Shown here in pieces: positions 43,717 through 53,410 of a stretch of 60,101 bases of DNA; the first letter of the stretch is position 1, and each line of letters begins with the position of its first letter. Made by a program: the position numbers and the translations under genes. This DNA comes from Lachnospiraceae bacterium (GTDB lineage: Bacteria > Bacillota > Clostridia > Lachnospirales > Lachnospiraceae): NCBI GenBank assembly GCA_017440575.1, contig JAFSGY010000047.1:1-60101 (forward strand), given 5' to 3'. The notes under the pieces were generated by a model. That model did not search any database. It was given only the letters and a program-made list of their open reading frames with translations, and was not told the DNA's origin.

Positions 43717-44997
43717 CATTAATATGACTGCTTTTGAAAAATCTTCTATTGGCAGTTCACAACAAGACAGCGCAATATGGGCATACCCCTTTGTTTCTTT
43801 TGGAGAGGCAAAGACGAGGATGCCCTTTTTTTGTAGTCTGTTACGAAATTCTGTATTGGACATGTTGCTTTTTAGTTTCAAATGAACCATAGAAACCGAT
43901 TCACCCATGGAAATCTTCGCACGATTGCCAAATGTTAATTCCAGTTCGTTACATAAAGCCTTTGCTTTGCCTGCGTAGAGGCGTTTCAGCTTTCGAATCT
44001 GACTGTCAAGATGTCCGTCACGCAGGAACTGGCACAGTGCAAGTTGTTCTGCTTTGGAGGCAGTCTGATTATAGAGAGCTTTTTTCTTTTCATACATAGG
44101 AAGAAGCTCATCCGGCAAAATCATAAAGCTCAAACGGATGGATGGCAGAAGAAGCTTGGAAAAGGTACTCAGATAGACAACATGTTCACCGCCTGCAAGT
44201 CCCTGTAAGCATGGACGAGGCTTACTGAAATATCGGAATTCGTTGTTATAGTCGTCTTCGATAATGAGTCGATTATGCGAAATAGCTTCTTTTAAAAGGG
44301 AAAGTCTGTTTTCTACGGACATAACATCTCCAAGAGAGGTCATGTGCGATGGTGTCATATATAAAATGTCTGCTTCCTCCTGATTGGAAACAAGCTGAAA
44401 ACCATAATCTTCAAAAATAACCATACCCTGTGCAAACTTGGTGTCATGAAAGCAGACACCTTTTCTTTCTTTTAATAAAGGACACAGAATATTTAAAAGA
44501 CTTTGTGAACCAGCACCAATGATAATATTTTCCGGTCTGCAGACAGCATTTCGTTTGTTGATTACATAGTTACAGATGGTTTCGCGTAGTTCATATTCGC
44601 CTTGTGGTTCACCATAGGACAGCAGCCTTTTATCTTGTCTTAATGCACTTTTAATATATCTTCTCCATAGATTAAAATCAAAACTGTCTGCATCAACATT
44701 GTTAGAAGTAAAGTTATAGAGGATATCTTTTTTATCTTTGTGGATATTTTCTTGCAATTGAGCATTTTTTGTGGAACTTTTAACAGGACGCGGTGTAACA
44801 AAATATCCGCTTTGAGGGCGTGAGATAATATAACCGTCTGCAGCAAGGCACAGATAGGCAGCTTCAATCGTAGTACGGCTAAGACTAAGCTGCTCGGAGC
44901 ATTTACGAATCGACGGCATTTTTGTATTTTCCGGCAACTTTCCTGAGAGGATAAGCTTCTTATAATAGTCGTATACCTGTAGATATTTTGTCTGCAT
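43699..44997 (-). CDS. MocR-type GntR/aminotransferase regulator
   Basis: A 432-residue regulator, starting at ATG 44997 after AAAGGAG. An N-terminal GntR winged helix (YDYYKKLILSGKLPENTKMP, SLSRTTIEAAYLCLAADGYI) is joined to an aminotransferase class I domain. The PLP lysine is in STFSKLLLPSIRLSF. MocR proteins sense PLP, GABA or related amines. The target is unknown; the antiporter is not likely controlled, as it faces the other way. Confidence 0.9.
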   Translation of the reverse strand: MQTKYLQVYDYYKKLILSGKLPENTKMPSIRKCSEQLSLSRTTIEAAYLCLAADGYIISRPQSGYFVTPRPVKSSTKNAQLQENIHKDKKDILYNFTSNNVDADSFDFNLWRRYIKSALRQDKRLLSYGEPQGEYELRETICNYVINKRNAVCRPENIIIGAGSQSLLNILCPLLKERKGVCFHDTKFAQGMVIFEDYGFQLVSNQEEADILYMTPSHMTSLGDVMSVENRLSLLKEAISHNRLIIEDDYNNEFRYFSKPRPCLQGLAGGEHVVYLSTFSKLLLPSIRLSFMILPDELLPMYEKKKALYNQTASKAEQLALCQFLRDGHLDSQIRKLKRLYAGKAKALCNELELTFGNRAKISMGESVSMVHLKLKSNMSNTEFRNRLQKKGILVFASPKETKGYAHIALSCCELPIEDFSKAVILMKSVAD

Positions 44998-45205
44998 AAA
45001 ATACTCCTTTCTGTCCTTTAAAAAAAATTTATATACATAAATTTTAGCATGACAGATATATAGATACAAGGTAACTATTCAAAAATAGATTTTTACATCG
45101 TAATCATGAATAGGGGAGTTGTTTTATAGAAAGGTTGTATTGGCTGTTAATTGGTTGTAAAATGTAGTTGTTATCAGAAAATAGAAAGTCTAATTTAAGA
45201 AAGGT

Positions 45206-46084
45206 ATGCTTATGGAATATAAAAAATTAGAAAAATTGGCAAAGCAGGGGGATTATGGTGCAATAGCACAGTTAGAAAAACGAAAGGAAGTATTGGTGCA
45301 GCTTCCGGTCAGAGAGGCTATGGGATATCCATTAACGTGGTGTCCAACCGATATTCCAAAGCAAAAAATGAATGCGATTGAAGAAATGTATAACATGATA
45401 CATATCATAGAGAATAACCTGGAAGTGAGTGTTGCAGAGGAATCCTTTTACAGCTGTCAGATTGAAGGCGCTAATACGACTTTGGAAGAAACGTTTGAAA
45501 TATTTAAAGCAAAAAGAACGGTTACCAAGGGTGATAAGATGATTCTTAATACATATCGGGCTGTTAAGTTTTTAAATCTGACGCAGAAGCGCAATCCGGA
45601 AGTGTTGAAGAAACTATGGGAAATTATTACAGCGGGCGTGTGTGATAATGAAGACATTGCCGGTAACGGATTTCGAACAGGAAATGTGCGGGTGGGTACG
45701 CATTCCGCACCGGATGTAGAGCTTTTAGAATATTGCATGAAGCAATTTTTTGAGTATTATCATATGGAATGTGAGATGTCTCCGTACATTAAAGTAGCAA
45801 TTTTACATTTCTATTTTGTTTATATGCATCCATTTTGTGATGGAAATGGCAGATGTGCCCGTTTATTGACTTCCGATTATTTGATTCGTTCCGGTTTGCA
45901 GAACTTTAAAGCCATTACATTAAGTAAAACATTAAATGAAAGAGTATTAGAATACTATCAGGCAATTGAGGAAAGTGAAAATATGTTTTATGATGTAACA
46001 CCTTTTATTTTATTCTTTTTGGATTGTGTATATGAGAATTTACATGAAGTATTAAAGCGACAGAATAAAGATATCTTGCGATAG
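45206..46084 (+). CDS. Fic-family protein
   Basis: A 292-residue protein with a Fic core. The active motif HPFCDGNGR (208-216) matches HPFx[D/E]GNGR, so it can catalyse AMP transfer to target proteins. The inhibitory motif S-xxx-EG (SCQIEG, 83-88) lies N-terminal, placing it in class II Fic. It has an N-terminal helix and C-terminal region but no fused wHTH. Two start codons (45206, 45212) are possible. It is 26 bp upstream of the cyclase gene. Confidence 0.88.
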   Translation: MLMEYKKLEKLAKQGDYGAIAQLEKRKEVLVQLPVREAMGYPLTWCPTDIPKQKMNAIEEMYNMIHIIENNLEVSVAEESFYSCQIEGANTTLEETFEIFKAKRTVTKGDKMILNTYRAVKFLNLTQKRNPEVLKKLWEIITAGVCDNEDIAGNGFRTGNVRVGTHSAPDVELLEYCMKQFFEYYHMECEMSPYIKVAILHFYFVYMHPFCDGNGRCARLLTSDYLIRSGLQNFKAITLSKTLNERVLEYYQAIEESENMFYDVTPFILFFLDCVYENLHEVLKRQNKDILR

Positions 46085-46109
46085 CATAAGAGAAAGGTGC
46101 GGTGGGGAT

Positions 46110-47876
46110 ATGAAAAAAAAGGCAAACAGAAGTATTTTGATATGCGCCTCAATCCTGTTTTTATCCATTCTGTGTGGAGTAGTGGTTTATTTTGGTGTAT
46201 TTGAAATACCTGATTATTGGTTAATGGATATGGCAAACCGCTATTTGGAGCTGGAGAGAGAAAAGGATTTGCCCATCAGTATTATTGCCATTGATGAGAA
46301 AACGGTTATGAAGTATGGTGAGTATGATACATGGTCGCGACAGATTTCCGCAGATTTTGTGAACAAGCTGAATGCACAGGAAAATAAACCGGTTATTATA
46401 GGTATAGATTTACCTTATACAAAGGAGAAAGATACATCGGGAGATAATGCTTTTGTAGAAGCATGTAGAGATGGACAAAATGTTTGTATCGGTGTGAAGC
46501 AAAATATGGAAGAGAAGCAGGATAAAGAAGCAAAACTTCCATATGAATCTTTGTTAGATGTGGTACAGGTAGGAATCAGTGATAACTTTTTTGATGGTCC
46601 AACGAATACCGTTCGTGAATTTGTAACATCTTATGAAAAGGAAGAGTACAGGATGGATGGTTTTGCGATAGTGTTATATAAAAGCTATCAGCAGCATCTG
46701 GGAAAAGAAATTCGCCCTAAGTACAATGCAGTGAACAATATGCAGTTTAATTATTCGAGAAATTCGCAGGAGTATGAGGTATATTCTTTTCTTGATATTA
46801 TGGATGGAACGGTTGATATATCGAAATTTCAGAACAAAATAGTCATTGTAGGTGATAACACGAAAGAAGCCACCATGAAAGCACCATTTAGTATGGGAGG
46901 TAAGATGCACGATATAATTCTACAGGCACATATGGTAGATGCCATGTTGATGCAGAGAGTAATTGGGCATTTACCAAAATCAGCGGTGGCATGTGTATAT
47001 AGTATTCTGATTCTGGTATGTAATTTATATATTTACATGAGGAAAAAGAAACGAAACTTTCTGCTAATGGCAATTGTTTGCTATGTGCATTTTCATTTAT
47101 GGTTTATCATAACGGATATTTTTTATCTGCCACTTATTCCATTATGGTTGTTCATGCTGCTATCCATTACGATGCAGTTGATAATAGCACGTCTGAAAGA
47201 GCAGCAGGAAAGGTTACAGATACAAAAGGCGCTCGAAGCTTATGTAGAACCGGGGATTGTTGAGAAGATTCTGCAAAATGAGAATTATGAGATACAACTA
47301 GGAGGAAAGAAGAAAGATATTGCAGTGCTGTTTGTAGATATTCGAGGGTTTACATCTATTTCAGAGGGATTAGAGCCGGAAGCGGTTGTGAATATATTAA
47401 ATGAATATTTAGAACTAATAGCAAGAGCAGTAATGAAAAATAAAGGGACATTGGATAAGTTTATTGGAGATGCAGCAATGGCAATTTATAATGCGCCGGA
47501 CGATTTACCGAATTATACAGTACAGGCAGTCAGAACAGCAAGAGACATTATAAAGGATGTTGTACAGCTAAAAGAACAGTCAAAGGAAAAATATGGAGTT
47601 GAGGTAGCATTTGGTATAGGAATACATTGTGGAACTGCAATTGTTGGAAATATTGGATGTGAGTGTCGCATGGATTACACAGCGATTGGCGATGTTGTAA
47701 ATACCGCCTCAAGACTGGAAGGAAAGGCAAAGGCAGATCAAATCTTAGTCAGCAAAGACGTATATGAGCAGATAAAAGATATCGTAGAAGCTTCTTATGT
47801 TGGAAGTCTTTCTTTAAAAGGAAAGAAAAAAGAAATAGAAGCATATGAAATTACAAAAATAACAGAAGGAATGTGA
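46110..47876 (+). CDS. CHASE2-domain class III adenylate/guanylate cyclase
   Basis: A 588-residue membrane protein. An N-terminal helix (about 10-31) is followed by an extracellular CHASE2 domain (about 35-285) and three membrane helices (about 290-360). The C-terminal catalytic domain has VLFVDIRGFTSIS (metal Asp), LDKFIGDAAMAIYNAP and CRMDYTAIGDVVNTASRL. The K of DKFIGD and the D of MDYTAIGD indicate ATP use, so adenylate cyclase is likely. Class III cyclases are uncommon in this family of bacteria. Its cAMP effector is not in the window. Confidence 0.87.
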   Translation: MKKKANRSILICASILFLSILCGVVVYFGVFEIPDYWLMDMANRYLELEREKDLPISIIAIDEKTVMKYGEYDTWSRQISADFVNKLNAQENKPVIIGIDLPYTKEKDTSGDNAFVEACRDGQNVCIGVKQNMEEKQDKEAKLPYESLLDVVQVGISDNFFDGPTNTVREFVTSYEKEEYRMDGFAIVLYKSYQQHLGKEIRPKYNAVNNMQFNYSRNSQEYEVYSFLDIMDGTVDISKFQNKIVIVGDNTKEATMKAPFSMGGKMHDIILQAHMVDAMLMQRVIGHLPKSAVACVYSILILVCNLYIYMRKKKRNFLLMAIVCYVHFHLWFIITDIFYLPLIPLWLFMLLSITMQLIIARLKEQQERLQIQKALEAYVEPGIVEKILQNENYEIQLGGKKKDIAVLFVDIRGFTSISEGLEPEAVVNILNEYLELIARAVMKNKGTLDKFIGDAAMAIYNAPDDLPNYTVQAVRTARDIIKDVVQLKEQSKEKYGVEVAFGIGIHCGTAIVGNIGCECRMDYTAIGDVVNTASRLEGKAKADQILVSKDVYEQIKDIVEASYVGSLSLKGKKKEIEAYEITKITEGM

Positions 47877-47882
47877 TGATAT

Positions 47883-48656
47883 ATGAAACTGTACTGTATA
47901 CCAAAATATGAAGAGATAAAAGGCTATGAAGAACTGGCGCATAACTATAATATGGCTTTTGAATATAATGATTTCTTTGTTCCTTCTGTTTTTATGAATA
48001 AGCAAAGAATAAGCGAAATGATAGGGAATTATAAAGCATTAGAACGTGACAGAAGTCAGGACACTTTACATGGTGCTTTTTTAGATGTCACGATACATAG
48101 TGATGACCCGGAAATTTATGAAATAAGTAAAAGGCGTGTATATCAGTCTATGGATATTGCAAGGGAGCTTGGGGTAAAAGCTGTTATTTTCCATACGAAT
48201 TTTATTGCGAATTTTCATTCAAAATATTATCAGGATAAATGGGTAGAGAGAAATAGAGCTTTTTGGAGAGAAGTATTAGCCAATTATCCTTCACTTAGTG
48301 TTTACATGGAAAACATGTTTGATGAGTCACCGGATATGCTGCAGCGTTTGGCAATCGCTATGAAAGAGGAAGAACGATTTGGTGTTTGCCTAGATTTTGC
48401 CCATGCATATATTTCGGGAACAAGTATGGATGAGTGGGTAGATAAGTTAGGAAGATATACAAAGCATATTCATATTAATGATAATGATGGGGTATCAGAT
48501 ATGCACATGCCAATAGGAAAAGGCAGGTTTCCATGGGAAAGATATACGGAGTATATAGCCAAGTTTTCTAAGGAAGTAAGTGTTCTAATAGAAGTAAGGT
48601 GTTTGCAGGATGTAAAAGATTCTATTGTTTATATGGAAAAAAATGAATTGTTATAA
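47883..48656 (+). CDS. TIM-barrel sugar isomerase/AP-endonuclease-like protein
   Basis: A 257-residue protein of the xylose-isomerase-like TIM-barrel fold. VKAVIFHTNF, LSVYMENMFD, GVCLDFAHAY and HIHINDNDG form the metal site with E, D and H ligands. The final strand is VSVLIEVRCL. Such proteins isomerise or epimerise sugars. It starts 6 bp after the cyclase stop. Substrate unknown. Confidence 0.82.
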   Translation: MKLYCIPKYEEIKGYEELAHNYNMAFEYNDFFVPSVFMNKQRISEMIGNYKALERDRSQDTLHGAFLDVTIHSDDPEIYEISKRRVYQSMDIARELGVKAVIFHTNFIANFHSKYYQDKWVERNRAFWREVLANYPSLSVYMENMFDESPDMLQRLAIAMKEEERFGVCLDFAHAYISGTSMDEWVDKLGRYTKHIHINDNDGVSDMHMPIGKGRFPWERYTEYIAKFSKEVSVLIEVRCLQDVKDSIVYMEKNELL

Positions 48657-48662
48657 TAAAAG

Positions 48663-48693
48663 CAAAGTGCTCGACATAGGTGCGAGCACTTTG
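48663..48693. terminator. Hairpin after the TIM-barrel gene
   Basis: CAAAGTGCTCG and CGAGCACTTTG form an 11-bp stem; no strong T-run follows on the plus strand. Confidence 0.6.
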
Positions 48694-48761
48694 TATGTTA
48701 GGATTTTCCTTTTACAAAATCTATGTTATGATGAAAACATTGATTATTGAGGAGGTTCTTC

Positions 48762-50492
48762 ATGAAAAGCTTATTAAAATATTTGAAGGATTATAAGAAG
48801 GAAACTGTTCTTGCACCTTTGTTTAAGATGCTTGAGGCATCCTTTGAATTGTTTGTACCGCTTGTTATGGCAGCAATGATTGATACTGGTATCGCAAATG
48901 GAGATAAGAGCTACATATTAAAGATGGGCGGTATTTTGGTGCTGCTTGCGGTAGTCGGATTGACCTGCTCTGTAACGGCTCAGTTTTTCAGCGCCAGAGC
49001 AGCGGTAGGCTTTGCCACAAAGCTTCGCCATGCGCTGTTTTCCCATATTCAGGGCTTGTCGTATACAGAGCTTGATACGATGGGAACGAGTACCCTGATT
49101 ACCAGAATGACCAGTGATGTGAATCAGTTGCAAAATGGTGTCAATCTGACACTTCGTTTATTGCTTCGTTCTCCGTTTATTGTATTTGGTGCTATGATTA
49201 TGGCATTTACAGTAGATGTTCAGGCAGCATGGATATTTGTAGTAACCATTCCTTTATTATCTATTGTTGTATTTGGTATCATGATTGCCAGTATGCCTTT
49301 ATATAAGAAGGTTCAGGCAGCACTTGACAAGGTACTTGGCAGAACGAGAGAGAATCTTGCAGGAGCAAGAGTTATTCGTGCCTTTTGTAAGGAAGAGCAA
49401 GAGATTGCAGCCTTTGACAAGGACAATGAGCAGTTATTAGAGGTACAGGTATTTGTAGGAAAAATATCAGCAGCTATGAATCCGCTGACCTATATTATTG
49501 TAAATGGTGCGCTGGTTGTGCTTTTGTGGACGGGCGCTATCCGTGTGGATGAGGGAATCATTACACAGGGTGCAGTTGTGGCGCTTGTAAACTATATGTC
49601 ACAGATTCTCGTGGAACTGGTTAAGCTGGCGAATCTAATCATACAGATTACGAAGGCACTTGCTTGTGCAAAGAGAATTGAAAATGTCTTTGCAGTAGAA
49701 AATTCACAGCAGATTATGTCGCAGACAGCTTCTGAAAAAGCTTCTGATGATATGGTTCGTTTCGAACATGTAAGCCTTACCTATCATGGTGGTGGTGAGG
49801 AATCGCTTACGGACATTGATTTTGCAGTAAAAAAAGGACAAACGATTGGTATTATCGGTGGTACGGGTTCTGGTAAGACCTCTGTCGTGAACCTTATTCC
49901 TAGATTTTATGATGCCACGAAGGGAACTGTTTCTATCAAGGGAAAAGACGTAAAGACCTATGATATGAATGAGCTTCGCAAGATGATTGGTATTGTTCCG
50001 CAAAAGGCGGTGCTATTCCATGGTACCATTCGTGAAAATCTGCTTTGGAGCAATGAAAAGGCAACGGATGCAGATTTAGAACAGGCAATTGAGATTTCAC
50101 AGTCAAAAGAATTCTTAGATACAAAAGAGGGCAGACTAGATTTTGTGGTTGCTCAAGGTGGAAAGAACTTGTCCGGAGGTCAGAAGCAGAGACTTACGAT
50201 AGCAAGAGCAATTGTGAGAAAACCAGAAATTCTAATTCTCGATGATAGTGCCTCTGCACTTGACTTTGCAACGGATGCAAAGCTCAGACGGGCTATTCGT
50301 GAAATGACAGATGATATGACGGTATTTATCGTTTCTCAGAGAACCTCTTCGATTCAGCATGCAGACCAGATTATTGTTATGGATGATGGTGAGGTAGTAG
50401 GAATCGGTACACATGATTCCTTGCTTGCAGAAAATGAGGTTTATCAGGAAATCTACTATTCACAATTTGAACGTAAGGAGGAGCATGCATAA
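48762..50492 (+). CDS. Heterodimeric ABC exporter, degenerate-site subunit
   Basis: A 576-residue half-transporter: six membrane helices (residues 15-300) and a nucleotide-binding domain. ATG 48762 follows AGGAGG at 48750-48755. Walker A is GGTGSGKTS and the signature LSGGQKQR, but Walker B ends LILDDSASALD, with Asp in place of the catalytic Glu. The switch is VSQRTSSIQ, with Gln for His. These are the hallmarks of the non-catalytic half of BmrCD/TM287-288 exporters. It overlaps its partner by one base (TAATG, 50492). Confidence 0.92.
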   Translation: MKSLLKYLKDYKKETVLAPLFKMLEASFELFVPLVMAAMIDTGIANGDKSYILKMGGILVLLAVVGLTCSVTAQFFSARAAVGFATKLRHALFSHIQGLSYTELDTMGTSTLITRMTSDVNQLQNGVNLTLRLLLRSPFIVFGAMIMAFTVDVQAAWIFVVTIPLLSIVVFGIMIASMPLYKKVQAALDKVLGRTRENLAGARVIRAFCKEEQEIAAFDKDNEQLLEVQVFVGKISAAMNPLTYIIVNGALVVLLWTGAIRVDEGIITQGAVVALVNYMSQILVELVKLANLIIQITKALACAKRIENVFAVENSQQIMSQTASEKASDDMVRFEHVSLTYHGGGEESLTDIDFAVKKGQTIGIIGGTGSGKTSVVNLIPRFYDATKGTVSIKGKDVKTYDMNELRKMIGIVPQKAVLFHGTIRENLLWSNEKATDADLEQAIEISQSKEFLDTKEGRLDFVVAQGGKNLSGGQKQRLTIARAIVRKPEILILDDSASALDFATDAKLRRAIREMTDDMTVFIVSQRTSSIQHADQIIVMDDGEVVGIGTHDSLLAENEVYQEIYYSQFERKEEHA

Positions 50493-52231
50493 TGAAAAAT
50501 AATCAGCAAATTATAAAAAAAGTGCTTCGCCATATTGGAAAATATAAGTTTTTCCTATTGTTATCCATTATAATGGCAGCAGTATCCGTTGCACTGACAC
50601 TTTATATTCCGATTTTGACAGGTGATGTAGTAGATTGCATTATTGGACAGGGGAACGTTGATTTTGATGGTATTTTTGTCATTTTAAAGAAGATGGCGAT
50701 TATCATTTTGCTGACAGCTATCATACAGTGGTTAATGAATACCTGTAATAATAAGATTGCTTATCAGGTAGTACGTGATGTGAGGGCAGAGGCCTTTAAA
50801 AAGCTGGAAATTCTTCCGTTAAAATACATTGACGGACATCCGCATGGAGATATTGTGAGCCGTATTATTGCTGATGTGGATCAGTTTTCCGATGGCTTAT
50901 TGATGGGCTTTACCCAGTTATTTACCGGTGTAGTAACGATTGTAGGTACGTTGTTATTCATGTTATCGATTAATGTAACGACCACCATCGTAGTTGTTAT
51001 TTTGACACCGTTATCTTTTTTCATTGCTAATTTTATTGCAAAGAGTACCTTTAGTATGTCGAAGCTACAGTCTCAGACAAGAGGCGAGCAGACTGCACTC
51101 ATTGATGAGATGATAGGAAATGAGAAGGTGGTAAAGGCTTTTGGACAGGAAGGCAAGGTAATTGAGCGTTTTGATGAGATAAATTCCCGTTTGGAAAAGG
51201 CAAGTGTAAAGGCGATTTTCTTTTCTTCGCTTACCAATCCTTGTACCCGTTTTGTAAACAGTCTTGTTTACGCAGGTGTTGGTATTCTTGGCGCATACCT
51301 TGCTATCAGTGGTAAGATTACCGTCGGACAGTTGTCCAGCTTCTTAAGCTATGCCAATCAGTACACAAAGCCGTTTAATGAGATTTCAGGTGTTATTACA
51401 GAGCTTCAGACTGCACTTGCCTGTGCAGGCAGAGTCTTTGAGTTTATTGAGGAAGAGCCACAGATACCGGATGCAGAGAATGCGGTTGTCTTAAATGAGC
51501 CTAAGGGACAGATTACGATGGAGCATGTTTCTTTTTCTTATACAGAGGAACAGAAGCTGATTACAGATTTGAATCTGACCGTTCAGCCCGGACAACGAGT
51601 GGCGATTGTAGGACCAACAGGCTGTGGTAAGACAACCGTTATTAATCTCCTTATGCGTTTCTATGATGTAAAGGGTGGAAGCATTAAGGTAGATGGCGTG
51701 GATATCCGCGATATGACAAGAGAAAGTCTGAGAAAAGGCTATGGTATGGTATTGCAGGAAACTTGGTTGAAGGCAGGAACCATTAAGGACAATATCGTTA
51801 TGGGTAAGCCGGATGCAACCATGGATGAAGTCATTGCGGCTGCAAAGGCAGCACATGCGCACAGCTTTATCAAGCGTTTACCACAGGGCTATGATACTGT
51901 AATTACAGAGGATGGTGGAAGTCTTTCACAGGGACAAAAGCAGCTCTTATGTATTACCAGAGTTATGTTGTGTCTGCCGCCGATGCTTATTTTAGACGAG
52001 GCAACCTCTTCGATTGATACCAGAACCGAGATTCGCATTCAAAAGGCATTTGCTACCATGATGAAGGGCAGAACCAGTTTTATCGTAGCACATCGCTTAT
52101 CCACTATTCGTGAGGCGGATATTATATTGGTTATGAAGGACGGTAATATCATTGAACAGGGCAATCATGAGACCTTGCTTGCTCAGAACGGTTTCTATGC
52201 AAACCTGTATCAGAGTCAGTTCAGTATGTAA
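50492..52231 (+). CDS. Heterodimeric ABC exporter, catalytic subunit
   Basis: A 579-residue half-transporter with six helices and an ATPase domain. Walker A GPTGCGKTT, signature LSQGQKQLL, Walker B LILDEATSSID with catalytic Glu, and switch VAHRLSTI are complete. With the upstream gene it forms one consensus and one degenerate ATP site. Its substrate may be a drug or lipid. The pair is coupled by TAATG. Confidence 0.92.
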   Translation: MKNNQQIIKKVLRHIGKYKFFLLLSIIMAAVSVALTLYIPILTGDVVDCIIGQGNVDFDGIFVILKKMAIIILLTAIIQWLMNTCNNKIAYQVVRDVRAEAFKKLEILPLKYIDGHPHGDIVSRIIADVDQFSDGLLMGFTQLFTGVVTIVGTLLFMLSINVTTTIVVVILTPLSFFIANFIAKSTFSMSKLQSQTRGEQTALIDEMIGNEKVVKAFGQEGKVIERFDEINSRLEKASVKAIFFSSLTNPCTRFVNSLVYAGVGILGAYLAISGKITVGQLSSFLSYANQYTKPFNEISGVITELQTALACAGRVFEFIEEEPQIPDAENAVVLNEPKGQITMEHVSFSYTEEQKLITDLNLTVQPGQRVAIVGPTGCGKTTVINLLMRFYDVKGGSIKVDGVDIRDMTRESLRKGYGMVLQETWLKAGTIKDNIVMGKPDATMDEVIAAAKAAHAHSFIKRLPQGYDTVITEDGGSLSQGQKQLLCITRVMLCLPPMLILDEATSSIDTRTEIRIQKAFATMMKGRTSFIVAHRLSTIREADIILVMKDGNIIEQGNHETLLAQNGFYANLYQSQFSM

Positions 52232-52379
52232 GAATGGTTACTTGAACGGAGTGAACAGAAACGTAAGAATAAAAATATGCAGGTTGAGAATGTATTTCAA
52301 CTTGCATGTTTGCAAAGTCAAGCATATAATCAATGGTTGTACATAAACTATTAGTAGAAAAAAGAGGAGATATTGAAAC

Positions 52380-53345
52380 ATGATTAATCAGTTTTTGAAT
52401 GTTTCAGAGTATAGCATTTTAGGTTTTTTAGGTGTTGCTTTTGCTTATCTGGCAACCTGTATTCTGTTAGGCGCTTTTATTAACAAGCTTCCACAGGATC
52501 ATGGACGTGCTTTTGCGCATGATGGAGTTCTTTCTGCCGGAAAGCCAAGAGGAGCAGGTTTTATCTTTATTCTGGTATTTGTGGCAGCAGCGCTTATCTT
52601 TGGTAATCTGGAAAGAGAGACCATTATCTATTTGATTCTTGTGGTAGCGGCAATGATGACAGGTTTTTTAGACGATTGCGCCAAGGTTTCCTGGGGAGAA
52701 CTTCGTAAAGGACTTCTTGACCTCGTAATCGCAGTTATGACAGCATTTACTTATGTGAATTTTAATGGAAGTGATGTATTAATATCCTTTACCGGACAGA
52801 CCTTTACCTTACATCCGGTTATCTACGGAATTCTTGCAGTAATCCTTGTATGGGGTTCTATCAATGTAACAAATTGTGCAGATGGTGTTGACGGCTTATC
52901 AGGAACGCTTGCAAGTGTTACTCTTGGAACCGTTTATATTATTATGCAGGCAAGAGAGATTACACCGGAATTTGCTTATCTGATTCTGATTTTTATAGCA
53001 TGTATCTTAGGTTATTTGTGGTATAATGCCACTCCTAGTACTTTGATGATGGGTGATGCAGGTTCCAGAGCCATTGGATTATTTATAGCGATTGCTGTGA
53101 TGAAGACAGGAAGCCCATTTTTATATCTTCTTGTAGCATGCGTACTTATGATAGATGGTGGAATTGGTTTAGTAAAGGTTTCGCTTCTACGCTTCCTTCA
53201 TATCAAGATTCTCACAAAGATTCGTACACCACTGCATGACCATGTAAGAAAAAATAAACAGTGGTCCAATGCGCAGACCGTATTCAAATTTGCTATTATC
53301 CAGATTATGATATCGGCAGCCGTTATTTCGTTGATTTGTAAATAA
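52380..53345 (+). CDS. MraY/WecA-family phosphoglycosyltransferase
   Basis: A 321-residue polytopic enzyme that transfers a sugar phosphate to undecaprenyl phosphate. It has about ten helices. TGFLDDCAKV holds the first Asp pair; NVTNCADGVDGLSGTLA is the MraY-like sugar-binding loop; MMGDAGSRAIG is the third motif. The His motif is PLHDHVRKNKQWSN, where typical MraY has three His. It is not in a dcw cluster, so it may be a second or a divergent MraY. GAGGAG precedes the ATG. Confidence 0.8.
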   Translation: MINQFLNVSEYSILGFLGVAFAYLATCILLGAFINKLPQDHGRAFAHDGVLSAGKPRGAGFIFILVFVAAALIFGNLERETIIYLILVVAAMMTGFLDDCAKVSWGELRKGLLDLVIAVMTAFTYVNFNGSDVLISFTGQTFTLHPVIYGILAVILVWGSINVTNCADGVDGLSGTLASVTLGTVYIIMQAREITPEFAYLILIFIACILGYLWYNATPSTLMMGDAGSRAIGLFIAIAVMKTGSPFLYLLVACVLMIDGGIGLVKVSLLRFLHIKILTKIRTPLHDHVRKNKQWSNAQTVFKFAIIQIMISAAVISLICK

Positions 53346-53364
53346 ATAGAGTAGAAAAGAAAAC

Positions 53365-53406
53365 CCCATTCATAGCTATTCGTTAAGTTATGAATGGGAT
53401 TTTTTA
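53365..53406. terminator. Bidirectional terminator
   Basis: CCCATTCATA and TATGAATGGG over a 14-nt loop, T-run on plus and A-run on the left; serves the MraY-like and the lacI genes. Confidence 0.85.
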
Positions 53407-53410
53407 CATT

